This document shows, piece after piece, positions 10,036 to 22,856 of a stretch of DNA of 64,000 nt. A program made the translations under genes and the position numbers. The stretch is from Myxocyprinus asiaticus. Its lineage: Eukaryota > Chordata > Actinopteri > Cypriniformes > Catostomidae. Location of the stretch: contig NC_059385.1 of assembly GCF_019703515.2 (NCBI RefSeq), positions 34,708,001-34,772,000 of the forward strand, in the 5' to 3' direction. The notes under the pieces were generated by a model that saw only the letters and a list, made by a program, of their open reading frames with translations, did no database searches and was not told the origin of the DNA. Position 1 is the stretch's first letter, and each line of letters opens with the position of its first letter.

Positions 10036-12167
10036 TCTACCCAATACTGTACACACACACACACACTAATTAATTAAAATGGTTTTTAAACAATTATATG
10101 TAAATGTATATACTTTTATTTGTCCTTTTTTCTTCCTTATTTTTTTTTATTTATAGCTCTGTAAAGCCGCTTGAAGCTGTGGTCAAAACAAGGTGCTGTA
10201 TTTTGTTGTTCTCTATAATCTATGAGAGAGAGAAATAATAGATAGAGTCGGCAAGGAGGCCCCGCCCAATTGTGGGGGAAGCAAAACCATGTTACCAAGC
10301 TATGTACCAAAGTTACTCTTTCATTTCTATGAGAAAAACGGCAATTTTATCAATGAAAAACATGACGAAAAGCTATTTTGTCTTTTTTTTTTTTTTTTGC
10401 ACCCGGAACTGATTTTTATTGCCTTCCAACTGACAAAAATAGAAGCCAAAAGACGAGCACTGCGGCTGCAAGCTGTTGAGCTGCAGAACAATGTAGTTCA
10501 GTGATCTCAGGACAGAAGTTCATGTTTACAATTTACACTTGAATGGTTTGTTATTCGATTGGTATCTAAAACATTATAACTGCTTTGTTTATCATCATCA
10601 ACACTTGTTTTGCATATATTTCATATTTTTTATGTATATATTTTAATATGATTTTTAAAGTTTTATCCACACATTCATGATATTTTGAAATGATTGTACA
10701 TATTAAATAGCCCAAATTTAAGAGGTGAAACCTGTGATATGGCTGATGCAATTTCAATGAAATTATATTTATATTACAATTTACAGCCTCAGTGGACAAT
10801 GCAATAAGGCTTACACTTTGGTAAGGTTAAAATAGTAGGCATACAAGATAACTCTAAACAAAACAACACATTCAATAATGATGGGGATTAAATAAATGTT
10901 AAGCACAATATATGCAGTAATATGTGATATAACAACAACTAAATCTACAATCATAAGCAGTTTCATTACTTTTTCTTATTAAGTACTTTATTTAGCAGTA
11001 AAGATATATTTATAGGATATTTCTATGTAAAATCCCAGTCCGTCCCTGCCCCCAGTGTTCAACACAATGCCAACTGTATCTATAGCAGAGATGTTGTAGT
11101 AAATACTGTATGTTGTATGTTCAGTTTGGTTTCAGTGGGTCTGAATCAGTGGTGTTCACGTTCTCATTGAAGGGGGAGAGTTTGAACCAAAGACAAGCTG
11201 AACTTCCCTCTTACAGCCGGATTTCATTCTGTGCTTTAATCAGAAATAAGGAACAAAGAACAAGAAGTGCCTTTCTTACTTTTAGTCAGCATTTATTTTA
11301 AATAACAGCCAAATTCTGCCAGGACACACTTTGAAACACGATAATAAAAAATGCTGTGTTTTTCTGTCTGTATTCCACAACACAACAACACTGTTTTAAA
11401 GAAATATAACAAAATATACACAAGAAGTTAAAACTGGTAAATTACAAGTTGTTTGTCTATTCTTGTCTATTCACAGCCCTGAGAGAGTTACAGAAAAACA
11501 CCTTGGAAAAGCAGAAGAATGCTGGTAACTGGAGCAACAACAACATGAACCAGAACACATAACAGTTCTGAAATATGGGGATATAAATGCGTAGACATGC
11601 AGACAACACAGAAATTACTTAGGGCACCATGAAATCCATTTGAAATTTTCCCAGATTCCATGTTTTTTTAAAAGTTTAATATTTTATTCTAAAAAATGTC
11701 TTATAAAATGAATTAATAGAACTTAAATCAAATGAAAACAAAACAATTCCTTTTCAACATACCATTGCATTATTCTCACAGCACATTCCAAAACACATCA
11801 TTGGAGTTCTTTTTTTGTTTTTTGTCAAATAGAATGCTGCACAGCAAAGCAACACGGTATTAATGAAAGCACTGATGAACAGTTTTAGTCAGTGCAAGAG
11901 CACTATTGCTTCTAATGTATTTACTATTGATATATTAGTAGTAGTAGTATAACTATTATTTATTAATACTTTATTGTATATTACATTTTACTATACAGTA
12001 GTACTAAACAGTAATTAACAATAAGCAATAGAATATTTAAATGAAACATTAACTTTAATGCTGTAAAATGTTTTTTAAAGCTGAAGAATCATTTCATTAC
12101 ACCAAATACATTAACCAATGTTTACGAATTGAACCTTTTTACCCAAAAGTGACTAAAGTAGCATATA
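10036..12167. other. No gene seen; AT-rich intronic sequence
   Basis: The stretch contains a short (AC)n run at 10051-10067 and a poly-T tract near 10383-10399. Nothing else is supported by homology or repeat ends. Confidence 0.4.
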
Positions 12168-13415
12168 CACTATATTGCCAAAAGTATTCGCTCATCTGCC
12201 TTTAGACGCATATGAACTTAAGTGACATCCCATTCTTAATCCATAGGGTTTAATATGATGTCGGCCCACCCTTTGCAGCTATAACAGCTTCAACTCTTCT
12301 GGGAAGACTTTCCACAAGGTTTAGGAGTGTGTTTATGGGAATTTTTGACCATTCTTCCAGAAGCGCATTTGTGAGGTCAGACACTGATGTTGGACGAGAA
12401 GGCCTGGCTCGCAGTCTTTGCTCTAATTCATCCCAAAGGTACTCTATCGGGTTGAGGTCAGGACTCTGTGCAGGCCGGTCAAGTTCTTCCACACCAAACT
12501 CGCTCATCCATGTATTTATGGACCTTGCTTTGTGCACTGGTGCGCAGTCATGTTGGAACAGGAAGGGGCCATCCCCAAACTGTTCCCACAAAGTTGGGAG
12601 CATGGAATTGTCCAAAATCTCTTGGTATGCTGAAGCATTCAGAGTTCCTTTCACTGGAACTAAGGGGCCAAGCCCAGCTCCTGAAAAACAACCCTACACC
12701 ATAATCCCCCCTCCACCAAACTTCACAGTTGGCACAATGCAGTCAGACAAGAACCGTTCTCCTGGCAACCGCCAAACCCAGACTCGTCCATCAGATTGCC
12801 AGATGGAGAAGCGTGATTCGTCACTCCAGAGAACGTGTCTCCACTGCTCTAGAGTCCAGTGGCGGCGTGCTTTACACCACTGCATCCGACGCTTTGCATT
12901 GCACTTGGTGATGTATGGCTTGGATGCAGCTGCTCGGCCATGGAAACCCATTCCATGAAGCTCTCTACGCACTGTTCTTGAGCTAATCTGAAGGCCACAT
13001 GAACTTTGGAGGTCTGTAGCGATTGACTCTGCAGAAAGTTGGCGACCTTTGCGCACTATGCGCCTCAGCATCCGCTGACCCCGCTCTGTCATTTTACTTG
13101 GCCTACCACTTCGTGGCGGAGTTGCTGTCATGCCCAGTCGCTTCCACTTTGTTATAATACCACTGACAGTTGACTGTGGAATATTTAGTAGTGAGGAAAT
13201 TTCACGACTGGACTTGTTGCACAGGTGGCATCCTATCACAGTACCACGCTGGAATTCACTGAGCTCCTGAAAGCAGCCCATTCTTTCACAAATGTTTGTA
13301 GAAGCAGTCTGCATGCCTAGGTGCTTCATTTTATACACCTGTGGCCATGGAAGTGATTGGAACACCTGAATTCAATTATTTGGATGGGTGAGCGAATACT
13401 TTTGGCAATATAGTG
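12168..13415 (-). mobile_element. Tc1-like transposon, near-complete
   Basis: This 1248-bp element has 27-bp inverted ends beginning CACTATATTGCCAAAAGTAT and extending through TCGCTCA on both sides. TA target duplications sit at 12166-12167 and 13416-13417. One transposase gene fills it on the minus strand with a single visible inactivating change. It is the best preserved autonomous-type element in the window. Confidence 0.93.
12250..13365 (-). pseudogene. Tc1 DD34E transposase with one premature stop
   Basis: A single frame of 371 codons plus terminator runs from 13365 to 12250. The N-terminal HTH ([18 protein letters not shown]) is followed by a GRPS motif (PPRSGRPSK), also typical. The first catalytic Asp is residue 182 (VLWSDESRF), the second residue 273 (FLFQHDCAPV) and the Glu residue 308 (SPDLNPIEYLW), giving exact DD34E spacing. 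Codon 224 is TAG (12696-12694) inside GGGIMV-stop-GCFSGAG, where the family has Trp (TGG), so one base change separates it from an open frame. The start could be the Met at residue 1, 13 or 18. The usual length is about 340 residues. Whether other missense changes disable it is unknown. Confidence 0.9.
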
Positions 13416-13823
13416 TATGTGCAATCAGAAGTAAGGCGTTAACAGACATTTCAACTTTATAACATGCTGGTTGTTGTCTTGCAGTGGATTTCTATTACAT
13501 TATTTACCCTGCAGTCGTATATCCAACTTTAAATTGTACATCTTACCAAATCGGTCTCCAAGCCTAGCATTATTTATTCATGTTCACAGAAATGTAGACG
13601 AGCTACTGTCATTTCTGATGTTTATTATAATTTCTTAACTTCACAGTCACCGATGTAACTGCATACATTACGTGTTGAAATGTTGTTATTGTTATATTGA
13701 AATTTGTTGTGTTATGCATTTGACTGCGTTGTAATGCATTGAGAGCTGTTCCTGAATGTTTTGTATAAGTGTGTTTACACGGGGAGACTGGTTTCAAGGG
13801 GGTCACTGCAGTTTCAAATGTTT

Positions 13824-14257
13824 ATCCAAACAGTGACCTTAATATCATCAAGCCACTCTGGGGAGATCTCAAACGTACGGTTCATGCAAGACGACCAAAG
13901 ACTCTGCGTGACCTGGAGGCATTTTGCCAAGACAAATGGGCAGCTATACCACCTGCAAGAATTTGGGTCCTCATAGAAACTATTACAAAAGACTGCACGC
14001 TGTCATTGATGCTAAAGGGGGCAATACACAGTATTAAGAACTAAGGGTATGCAGACTTTTGAACAGGGGTCATTTCATTTTTTTCTTTGTTGCCATGTTT
14101 TGTTTTATGATTGTGCCATTCTGTTATAACCTACAGTTGAATATGAATCCCGTAAGAAATAAAAGAAATGTGTTTTGCCTGCTCACTCATGTTTTCTTTA
14201 AAACTGGTACATATATTACCAATTCTCCAAGGGTATGCAAACTTTTGAACACAACTG
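13824..14257 (+). mobile_element. Tc1-like right-end fragment A
   Basis: The C-terminus of a Tc1 transposase reads SDLNIIKPLWGDLKR and RPKTLRDLEAFCQDKW with frame breaks. The 3' UTR and the right inverted end (GCAAACTTTTGAACACAACTG, then TA at 14258) follow. The left four-fifths of the element is absent. It is a different family from the elements at 1838 and 12168. Confidence 0.75.
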
Positions 14258-14263
14258 TATAAA

Positions 14264-14692
14264 ACATTTGAGGGGGTGTTCTACAGGTCTCCCCCTGCTG
14301 CTCAGAATCCTGTAGGAAACACTGAACTCTTATTTATTTTTAAATTGTTATTCCATGTACAGCTTTAGAAACATCTCTCCAATTAGTAGCACTGAATTTT
14401 CAATGTCTAATGAATAGATTTTAATCGAATCGAGAATCGAATCGAATTGAGATCTTGTGAATCGAAATTGAATTGAATTGGGGCATCTGTGCCGATACCC
14501 AGCCCTAATGAAAACTCTTTTATAAAAAATAAAAAAAAACCTGCAAAATCCAGTTTTCCATGATATGAGCGTTTATAACTTTTGTCACAAATCACTGAAT
14601 TTGAATGTCAGTGTGGAGGTCACAGTTGGGCAGTGTTTATACGCTGTACAGCCACACATGGAATGGACACACACATTCCTGAGGAGGGTGAA

Positions 14693-14765
<73 letters not shown>

Positions 14766-15626
14766 CAGCATCGTCCTCTATCTGGGGAGGAGACCTGGAA
14801 GCATTCCAGCAGCCAGATCCTAGCTGATAAATGTGTGTCTGTGTGTTTGTGTGTGTGTGTTGGCACTCTACACTTCAAAGTCACTGTTGGTTAATTAAGA
14901 TTTGACACATGAACTCGCACCTCAATCGGACTCGTTTTTTAAATAATGTTGCGTCAACTGTAATAGAATTTTCCTGTTTTATGGAAGTAACCCTCTTTCA
15001 TATTTACTTGAGTCCCCATCACTACGGTTACAGGTGTAACTCAGGCTATACAGCGCAACAGTCTGATTCCAGTATTAAAGATCCCAATAATTTTCTCCAT
15101 AGGCGAATTGATTTGTAATGATCACATAAACCTTTAAAAACAGACCTACCATGAGTTCTGAGGTTGCAATCAATGGTATGTACCTCTACTGAAGACATCA
15201 CACCACATTATTTCAACATATTATTTTAAATTGTGTTCAATAGCGCAATCCCTGGTGAAGACCTACATTGGCCATAAATTCTGAAGAGAAAGATCCACCA
15301 ATCAGAGAATTGCGACCAACAAAGTGTGCCGAAAGAGCTCTGCAGCGACTGTCAACTCCCATGATGCAATACATTCTGTCTCCCTACACTCTCATATACA
15401 TATCTATATACAACATATTTGCAAATCAGAATATTTTGCAATAAAATTTAAATATATTGTTTCTATACCTATAATCAACAACTTAAGTTATATTTTTCCA
15501 TTGTATTTAATTCAATTACTTCATCGGCAATGCTTCATGGGATTACAGTGCATTCCCTCATGTAAGGCGTTAAGCACACAGTCTTGTTCCTTTGACTTTT
15601 TGTCTGATTTTCAAATACTTTTTGGA
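14264..15626. other. No gene; microsatellite-bearing intron sequence
   Basis: Apart from the GT tract at 14696-14762 and a second short GT-rich run near 14832-14860, I see only unassigned sequence. Around 14410-14500 a TCGAATCGAAT-type motif, ending CCCAGCCCTAA, resembles the end of a hAT-derived repeat. Confidence 0.4.
14696..14762. repeat. (GT)n microsatellite, about 33 units
   Basis: Uninterrupted TG/GT dinucleotide run. It creates spurious Cys-Val or His-Thr reading frames that are not genes. Confidence 0.97.
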
Positions 15627-15935
15627 TAACACTTTACAATAAGGTTCCATTTGTTAACATTAGTAAACAACATTAGTTAACATGAACTATCAATAAACAA
15701 TAATTTTATAGCATTTATTATGTTAATTTGTACATATACTAATAATTATTTCAAATCAAAAATTGTATGTCAACATTAGTTAATGCACTATAAACTAACA
15801 ATGAACAATTGTATTTTTATTAACTAACATTAACAAAGATTATTAAATGCTGTATAAATATACTGTTCATTGTTAGTTCGTAATAACTAATGCATTAACT
15901 AATGATAACGAAAGGGACCTTACTGTAAAGTGTTA
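15627..15935. mobile_element. MITE with TAACACTTTACARTAAGG ends
   Basis: This 309-bp element has inverted ends (left TAACACTTTACAATAAGGT, right GACCTTACTGTAAAGTGTTA). Internally it is built of repeated TTAACATTAGTTAATG-type words. A common non-autonomous repeat of fish genomes, by memory. Related copies are at 28880-29372 and, partially, 37655-37747. Confidence 0.75.
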
Positions 15936-17736
15936 CACTTTTTTTTGCTTCAAATCCAAGTTTGTAATGTTGTGATACACTTTGGAGCTGGATGGTTTGG
16001 TTCCTGGTTAAGAACTCTTTTACAAAGGATTTTATGAAATCCCTATGGAAAAAAGGAATGGCGAAAATACTTCCGGAACCAGGCAACAAAAAAGTGTGCG
16101 GGCACTGTTGTGAGAATAGAATACAGGCTTGACTTCATGTAGCCGCTACTGTAGCTGTTGCATGAACAGGACATTCCGAGACTCACACGTGTAAGTAAAT
16201 GCAGTTGTCAATCCCAAACACTGACTATGTGAACGTGACCTGAAAGCACGGATCCAATCTGTGACTAAATGGTCGCATTTTGCGACCATTTTTCCCACCG
16301 GTGTGACTACGTTTTGTTACAGGTCACACCAATGGGACTACAATGTTGGCCAACTCTCCCTCTTTCTCTCTCACTTTTTATGCGCTGCCGTTTTCTGTTA
16401 AGCAATATCAAACGGCAAACGCATCAAATGCGGAACGGAACAGTGCTATCTGCTACCCGGACCAATTATCAGCACGTCCTAGTGGACAGAGCAGCGCAAT
16501 CACTGAACAGGTGAGTTCACTCACAGAGCGTATATAATTACAGCACTGCAAGAAGTAGTGAGAAGCACAGCGCGAGTACGGAAAAGTTGCGTTTACTCAA
16601 GTTCTCGACGCACACTACTGATCATTACAGTGCTGCCTGCGAGAACCAGTAAAGTCACAGAAAACTTTTTAATTCAGCACAGAATTCTCAGATTCAAACC
16701 TCTCGGTGAGCAAAGTAGTTTAAAACCACATTAAACGGCCCGACATTCAAAACAGTAGGCTGCTGACAAGATGAACAGGAACACAGATATAAACAAGACT
16801 TATCAAACATCAGCACCCTTAGAGAATTAACATATATTTACTATTGTAACACTAACTGTACTAAAACAAGCTGGACTGATGTACCAGTGCACCCTGACTC
16901 TCAGAAACTGCATAAAACCAGCCAATAAGATTGTAGCTTGACATTTTGAGAAAGCACTTGTCATTTTTGTGTGTAAAATAACATGCATCATGATGGTCTG
17001 TGGACGTGCCATCTGAGATTAAATGGTTAGCCTAACACTGATGGCAAAGAAACTATGCTCTTAAATATGAGCATTGATTCTCATCAGCACATATGATCAA
17101 CGTGATATTTCCACAGAGCTGTACAGGCTTGGGTTCTGTTGTAGCTTGTCACCACAGGAATTGAGTAACCCAACATTTTAAAGGAACAGACTGAAATATC
17201 ACAAAATACCAGCAAATAATACTTTAAAACAACTGTACAACCCTAATGAGTCATGTTTGTAGTAATGGTCCTTCCATCTCAGATCTCAACTTAAAAGGAA
17301 AACTTATTGAAAAATTAAATAAACAACACTTGATAAAATATTAAAACAAGCTTAAATTCCTGTTGCATTAGAACACCCTGTTCTAATAATATCCACATCC
17401 TGTAATGAGTTTTGACATTACATTTCTAGAAATAATGACATTAATTAGCATTACTTTATGGGTTTAAAAAGGCCTGTTGTGGCATAATTGACCAAACCAG
17501 ATGCATTTCAGGAACAACGCGTGTGTGTGTTTGAACTTAACAAGGACTTCTATTAATGCACAGCCCTGTGTGTGTTGTGACTGAGATTAACAGAGTTGTG
17601 GAGTGATAAACTGTGTTCAGAACAAAGGCAGACAGCATAATGACATCAAGTGTGTTAGTGTCCGCCATCTTAAAAACAATGCTCATGGAGCGAGACGCTC
17701 AAAAAGCACAACACTCTTAGTGGAAAACACACCAAG
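15936..17736. other. No gene recognised; one perfect hairpin
   Basis: The stretch contains the 25-bp palindrome at 16267-16291 and otherwise unassigned sequence. 16180-16640 is somewhat richer in CpG than its surroundings, but I found no exon or promoter signature I trust. Confidence 0.35.
16267..16291. repeat. Perfect 11-bp inverted repeat, 3-bp loop
   Basis: AAATGGTCGCA, loop TTT, then TGCGACCATTT: a perfect stem. It may be an internal part of an unrecognised MITE. Confidence 0.7.
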
Positions 17737-18110
17737 TGTTGGGTAAGTTACTCAAAAAAAAGAAATCCACTACAAATTATGAATTACTTTTCTGAAATTA
17801 GATTACACTGCTAATTACCTCTTGGAAAAAGTAATCAAATTAATTTCATTACTTTTAAGTTTGTATTTTTACGCTCAACGAATTCAAAAGAATGTCTATA
17901 TTTCCTCCTTGTTCATTGTCGCACTCAAGTAATACCACACGTTTCTTACAATGACTTGTTAGTGACTCTTCAGCTTTCACATAAAAGCAAACAAACGTAC
18001 ATGAACATATTTTATGTTTTAAAAGTGTTTTACATAGGGCTATTGATTTAACCCATTCATTTAGTGTGATTAATTCTATAAAAAATAACGTGTTAAAAAA
18101 TGTATGCAAT
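17737..18110. mobile_element. hAT-like left ends, clustered
   Basis: AGTGTTGGGTAAGTTACTC at 17738 resembles the terminal sequence of fish hAT-derived repeats with internal AGTAATC words. At 18032 a second family end begins (GGGCTATTGATTTAACCC, then GTGATTAATT, ACGTGTTAAA). Neither could be paired with a matching right end or target duplication, so both may be truncated. Confidence 0.35.
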
Positions 18111-18776
18111 TAATCATGCCCCCTGACACGTATGTAAATTCTGTAATAAAAGGTAGGATTTTCATACCACACGAGCAATTCAAGCTTGAAGTACATCTGT
18201 TTTTATGAGCCGCGTCAATAGGTGGCAGCACACCTCAACAAAAATCACAAGCAGCGCAGCCACAGAATGAGAACCGCTCACTGAGGAGGAAGACTACAGG
18301 AATTTAGAGATTCGATTTTCAAAGTTTCCACTACTTTTAACTTGACACAATGTCCTGAAAATGCAGCGTTTATGACACTAAATACCACTGAGACGCTCCA
18401 AACATAGAGCATAAAGCGACAATTAAAAATAGTGCAGACGGAACACAAGAACGCGTACTGTGAGAACACAAACGACAAAAACATGTTTGAGAAAGTCACT
18501 TTTGGCTGCATTCAGCTGTCAAAAACAACCCCTAAACAATGAAGATCTAGAGTGAGTTGTGATGAAGCTGTGGTATAAATAGTCTGTTTTATGGTGCTGT
18601 GTAGGCCCGGCAAGAATCCTGCTCTCAGGTCAGTGACCTTGACCCGGTACCAAGAATGCAACAGTCCCACACATCTAACACCCACCGAAACCCACTGAGT
18701 TACAATCAAACCTCTTCATAAGACTTTATAGTGCTGTTTCCACTCTGTGTCAAAGTGCTGCAACTATAACCCTGTT

Positions 18777-18834
18777 CACACCGCCAGCGACATGCAGCGA
18801 CAAAAGACATTTTTCCACACAATTGTTGAACTAC
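18777..18834. other. CCAGCGAC-type repeat end
   Basis: TTCACACCGCCAGCGAC resembles CTACACTGCCAGCGAC at 62533, suggesting a shared MITE end. Only the terminal word matches. Confidence 0.25.
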
Positions 18835-19925
18835 TAAGGATGCACCGTCACCATTTTTCTCAACCGATCTGATTCCGATACCTGTACTCTCTCTGTCAGC
18901 TGATTCGATACCAGTGTTGTTTTTTCTTAATTAGTTTCGACTATCACTGCATGGAACTGATTGGGAGTACTCTTTTATGAGTAAAGAAACTAAAACATCT
19001 AACTACAAATTAATTTATAATCAAATAGAGAAAACAAACAAAACATTTTAAAAACATGTGTAGCCTATTAAAAAAAAAGGTTATTGTTAACTAGTCTACT
19101 GAAAAATGCAGCAGCAATATGAACAATAATTCCAGAGAAAGTCTTAAGTAGAGAAGAAGCCAGTTTTCTTTACACATTTTTTGTTAACTTGCTTCTGGAC
19201 TCTTTTTTTGTTCACTACAGTTGTAACAGGATATCAACAACTTTGAAATTACACAGCAATTTTTTGGAGCCCATTCAACTTAAATATTATTGTAATTTAT
19301 AAATAGTAATAATGATGATAATAGTGGTGATGAAAATAATGATGATGATAATAATAATAATAATATAATAACTATTATTATTATTGTTACTAAATATTTG
19401 CATTTTATCTTAAAATAGTAATACATTTCAGTTTTAATTTCTTAACTTTAAAACCCTCTGGCTTTTATTTTGGCAGACATCTACAGAAGAATTTTAAGTG
19501 TTTGTAGGCTAGTTCACAGTAGTTTAACTGGCTTCTCATTCAACATCTTGTGAAATGTGCCCCCGGTGCCGTTCGTAATGCATGTTAAAAGCTAACTGAA
19601 CTATTAAGCATCTACATCTGAGATGGAGTTTGTGTGAAGCGCTCACATATTGCGCTGAGAGCTAAAAATCATGTGTTTTGTGTGTCAACAGAGCGGCGCT
19701 CTGAGCATGCAGGTTATTGCACGTCTTCAAGAGTCTTTGAATAACATGCACGAGTCATAAGGACTACGTTAATGGTAGCTTTGTTTATGTCATTCTTGAC
19801 GGTAATGACCGTTTCTAAGTCACGGTATCAGATTTGGATCAGGCTCGTCAGACGATACCTGATCTGGTTAAAAACGTCAGTATCGGAGCCAATTCTGATC
19901 CAGGTATTGGATCGGTGCATCGCTA
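18835..19925. mobile_element. Non-autonomous hAT-like element (GATGCACCG ends)
   Basis: The left end is TAAGGATGCACCGTCACC and the right end, reversed, TAGCGATGCACCGATCC. Both continue into TCCGATAC-type words. About 1.09 kb lies between them without a transposase; 19300-19390 holds GAT/AAT simple repeats. Similar ends are common in fish hAT repeats. An 8-bp duplication is not evident. Confidence 0.5.
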
Positions 19926-21774
19926 ACTAGTACCTGAACTAAAATCAGTTTGTTGTGGAACTATAACCGTTCCCGTAAAATTATTTTCCACCTAGGACAC
20001 AGAAAGAAAGAACTGTATTTAAATGAGCTTTCACGCAAGTATGTGACGCTGTTTTAACTGTCACGCCTTAACTTAATGTGACAAGAGCCCTCAGATTTGG
20101 AAGAGGAGATGGAAAACAATTTGTAGTCAACCTCGTTTACTTTTTCATACCTTTGCATGATTATAATTGTGCATCCAATAAACAATGCAACTATTGCGTA
20201 TTGAGTTCCCTAAAGCAATGAAGTCAATGCTGTGATATGCAGTATGGATGGTATGTACACATAATGAACAATACTAATTTCACTTGTACCCTTGAAGTAA
20301 AAATATCTTTATTAGTGCATAATGCAAACAGTGAAGCCTTTAAAAGATACAAACAACTGTGCAAACAAGGCGGTGCAAAAAGATAAGTAAAATATTTAAA
20401 ATACTGAGCAGTAGAACCAGCAACCAACTATAGGCTATACACACTAAACACAATATACAAAGCAGGCTATACACAATAAACACAGAACATAAATTATGTT
20501 ATTATGATTCTTTATTTGTTGTAGTCGTTTCATTTTCTTCATTTTAAATCTACATTGTTTAATGTTGTGGTCATCAAATCCTAACTTGACAAGGCCGCCA
20601 GATATTTTTATACACCTCGTTTCTGGTTGAAGTTTCGAGCTGAATATTTTCTTCACCATAAATACAAGCACAGGTCTATTCCTCACAGCCTCATTTTCAT
20701 TTTCATTAAAATTAAAGGCCTACAATGTCTCTTGTAGCTTGCACGTCACATGTCTAGACGTCATGTATCATGTGTCTCTATATATGACCAGTATCTCTCC
20801 TGCTGTGTGTGGTAAACTATTTATTTTCTTAATGTAGAACTAAATATACAACAGCGTCATGCAGTAAAAGTGACAAGAATTTCCACTGTGTATTTGGTCT
20901 GAGGGATCTGTAGTTTCAGCCTCAGATGACACACCCATATCTGATGCATAATGCTCTCAAACATGGCGTGAGCTGGTTTATTGGCTGGCTTTACGCAATT
21001 CCCAATCATCAGGGTGGACGCGTTTTTAATCAGTCTCCCGGGAAACAAAGTGCTGTTTATAAGAACTAGTCGCAGGTTTTGCCAACATTTTAGAGTCTCG
21101 TGGAATTCAAGCCTTGAAACAGAGTTTTCTGTGTCCAAGTTTTGTGCACAGTTTGAATCTTGTGCACAGAAGATACAAACCTAAGGGCCACACACACACA
21201 AAAAAAGTTAAGGTGCTAAACAATTTAATGAATCAAAAATCTTTTGATCTTTTGTCATCTCTAGATGATACATGGCATGCCAAAGTTGGTCTAATGACCT
21301 ACAACAAGCTTGAAAAGTAGGTTTTTCAAAAAAGTGAAAAAAAAAACAAAAACACAAAAACTGATGGAAATGGAAATCCACATGAGCAATTGATTAAGGG
21401 GCACTTAAGGGTTTAGAGGAAATTTTATCCCTTATGGTTCTGGAGTTATTACTCAAAAAATGTTGTTAAATAAGCTTATTGTAGCGCCACCTTGTGGCTG
21501 ATTAACCCAAAATTTGGCACACAACCTCATCTAGACACAGTGTTTCAAGGATGTGCCAAATTTTTATGATGAGCCATTCACAATTTTTGTTATCAGCTGC
21601 AGAAACTTGATTGGCTGCTTGCTGATTTGTCTGATTGATATTTTAAGGACATGTAAGAACATGCACTAAAGAGGGCGCATATTTAATTTCAACATTCTTG
21701 ATCGAGCAGAAATTTTGCTTGCATCCTCAAAATGTATGGATATCTACATGTACCAAGTTTTATTAAGTTTGGAC
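19926..21774. other. No gene; unassigned repeat-like sequence
   Basis: 21480-21770 has the flavour of a dispersed fish repeat (TAGCGCCACCTTGTGGCTGA, then AATTTGGCACACAACC), by memory only. The minus-strand open stretch 21138-20857 (93 codons) has no recognisable motif and I do not call it a gene. Confidence 0.35.
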
Positions 21775-21779
21775 TTTGC

Positions 21780-22807
21780 TGTTAGGGTTGTAGAGAATCT
21801 GGACACAAACGCAGAGTGTAAGAACCAAAAAAGGATTTATTAAACCAAAAAAGGATTTATTAAACCCTCTGAAACTGGGCTGGGGCAGACGTACTGGACA
21901 CAGGATCGACCGGACCAAGCAGGGATGGGAACAACAGACAAGACCGACATGAACATGAAACAAGACGAACTGGCACTGGACAGCACACACGAGGAGACTA
22001 AAATAAGGAGAAAAATCAAACAGTTTAAATGCAGGGTAGGTGAGACAGATTAACTAATAATGGGCAAACAAGGAGGGGGGTTATCACAAGAGACGGAGAG
22101 ACACATGGCAACACAGAAACAAAACAAAGTCACGTGCTCTCACAAGACACAAACACCCGAGACACATGAGCACACATCGCCAAGACAATAAGGCAATATA
22201 TGCTCATGCCAACCGACAGACAAGACGAGAGAATGCATAGCAACACCAAACAAAGAAATGCCACGCATTTCCACACTACACAAAGCCTGAGTGTACAACA
22301 TGAGGCAAACGCCATGCGATGCACGCAACAGTCGACAAAACGATACAAGACACCAGTGTGAGAGTTCGGCCACACACAAACCCGACACCTCAGACTGAAG
22401 TGACCGAACCTCAGCACAACTTGAAGACAGCTCGCGACCTGGGCGCACAGCGCAATGCGAGGCGCACCCGTGTTAACGAAAGACAGGCATAAACTATTGA
22501 CCTAAGTGTATGCCGCCAAGATGACATAAGCGCAATGCAATCATGTCAGTAACAGACAGAACATGGAGCATGAGTGTCCGGATCCTGACACAGAGCAAAA
22601 CCGAACCAGACAGGGAAGTCAGGATTGAGACACCATGCTCTGGACATGAAACACAAGACAGACCGAAGAGCGCACGACAGGGAAGTCAAAAACGATGCCA
22701 TGCGCTCACACAAAGACAGACAACGAAACACAAGACAGACACAGGATGATGATGTCATGGTCCTGTCACACAAAAACCCAGACAGAAAGAGTGACAGGAC
22801 CGTGACA
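21780..22807 (-). mobile_element. Solo LTR, about 1.03 kb
   Basis: The ends are TGTTAGGG and CCGTGACA (TG...CA). They are flanked by an exact 5-bp duplication, TTTGC, at 21775-21779 and 22808-22812. On the minus strand AATAAA signals occur near the 3' end, within two tandem copies of a 20-bp unit at about 21827-21866. The plus strand is strongly A/C-rich with many GACAC and AGACAG words. No gag/pol coding sequence is present. Confidence 0.68.
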
Positions 22808-22856
22808 TTTGCATTTCAATTGAATATGAATCACGGCAACAATTTATTGTTTTTGC

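Noticed and set aside
12329..12958. 209-codon plus-strand open frame
   Set aside because: Antisense shadow of the Tc1 transposase; no family resemblance.
14565..14894. Long open frames of Cys-Val or His-Thr repeats on both strands
   Set aside because: They are translations of the GT microsatellite.
20857..21138. 93-codon minus-strand open frame
   Set aside because: No motif, splice pattern or family resemblance; typical chance length in this composition.
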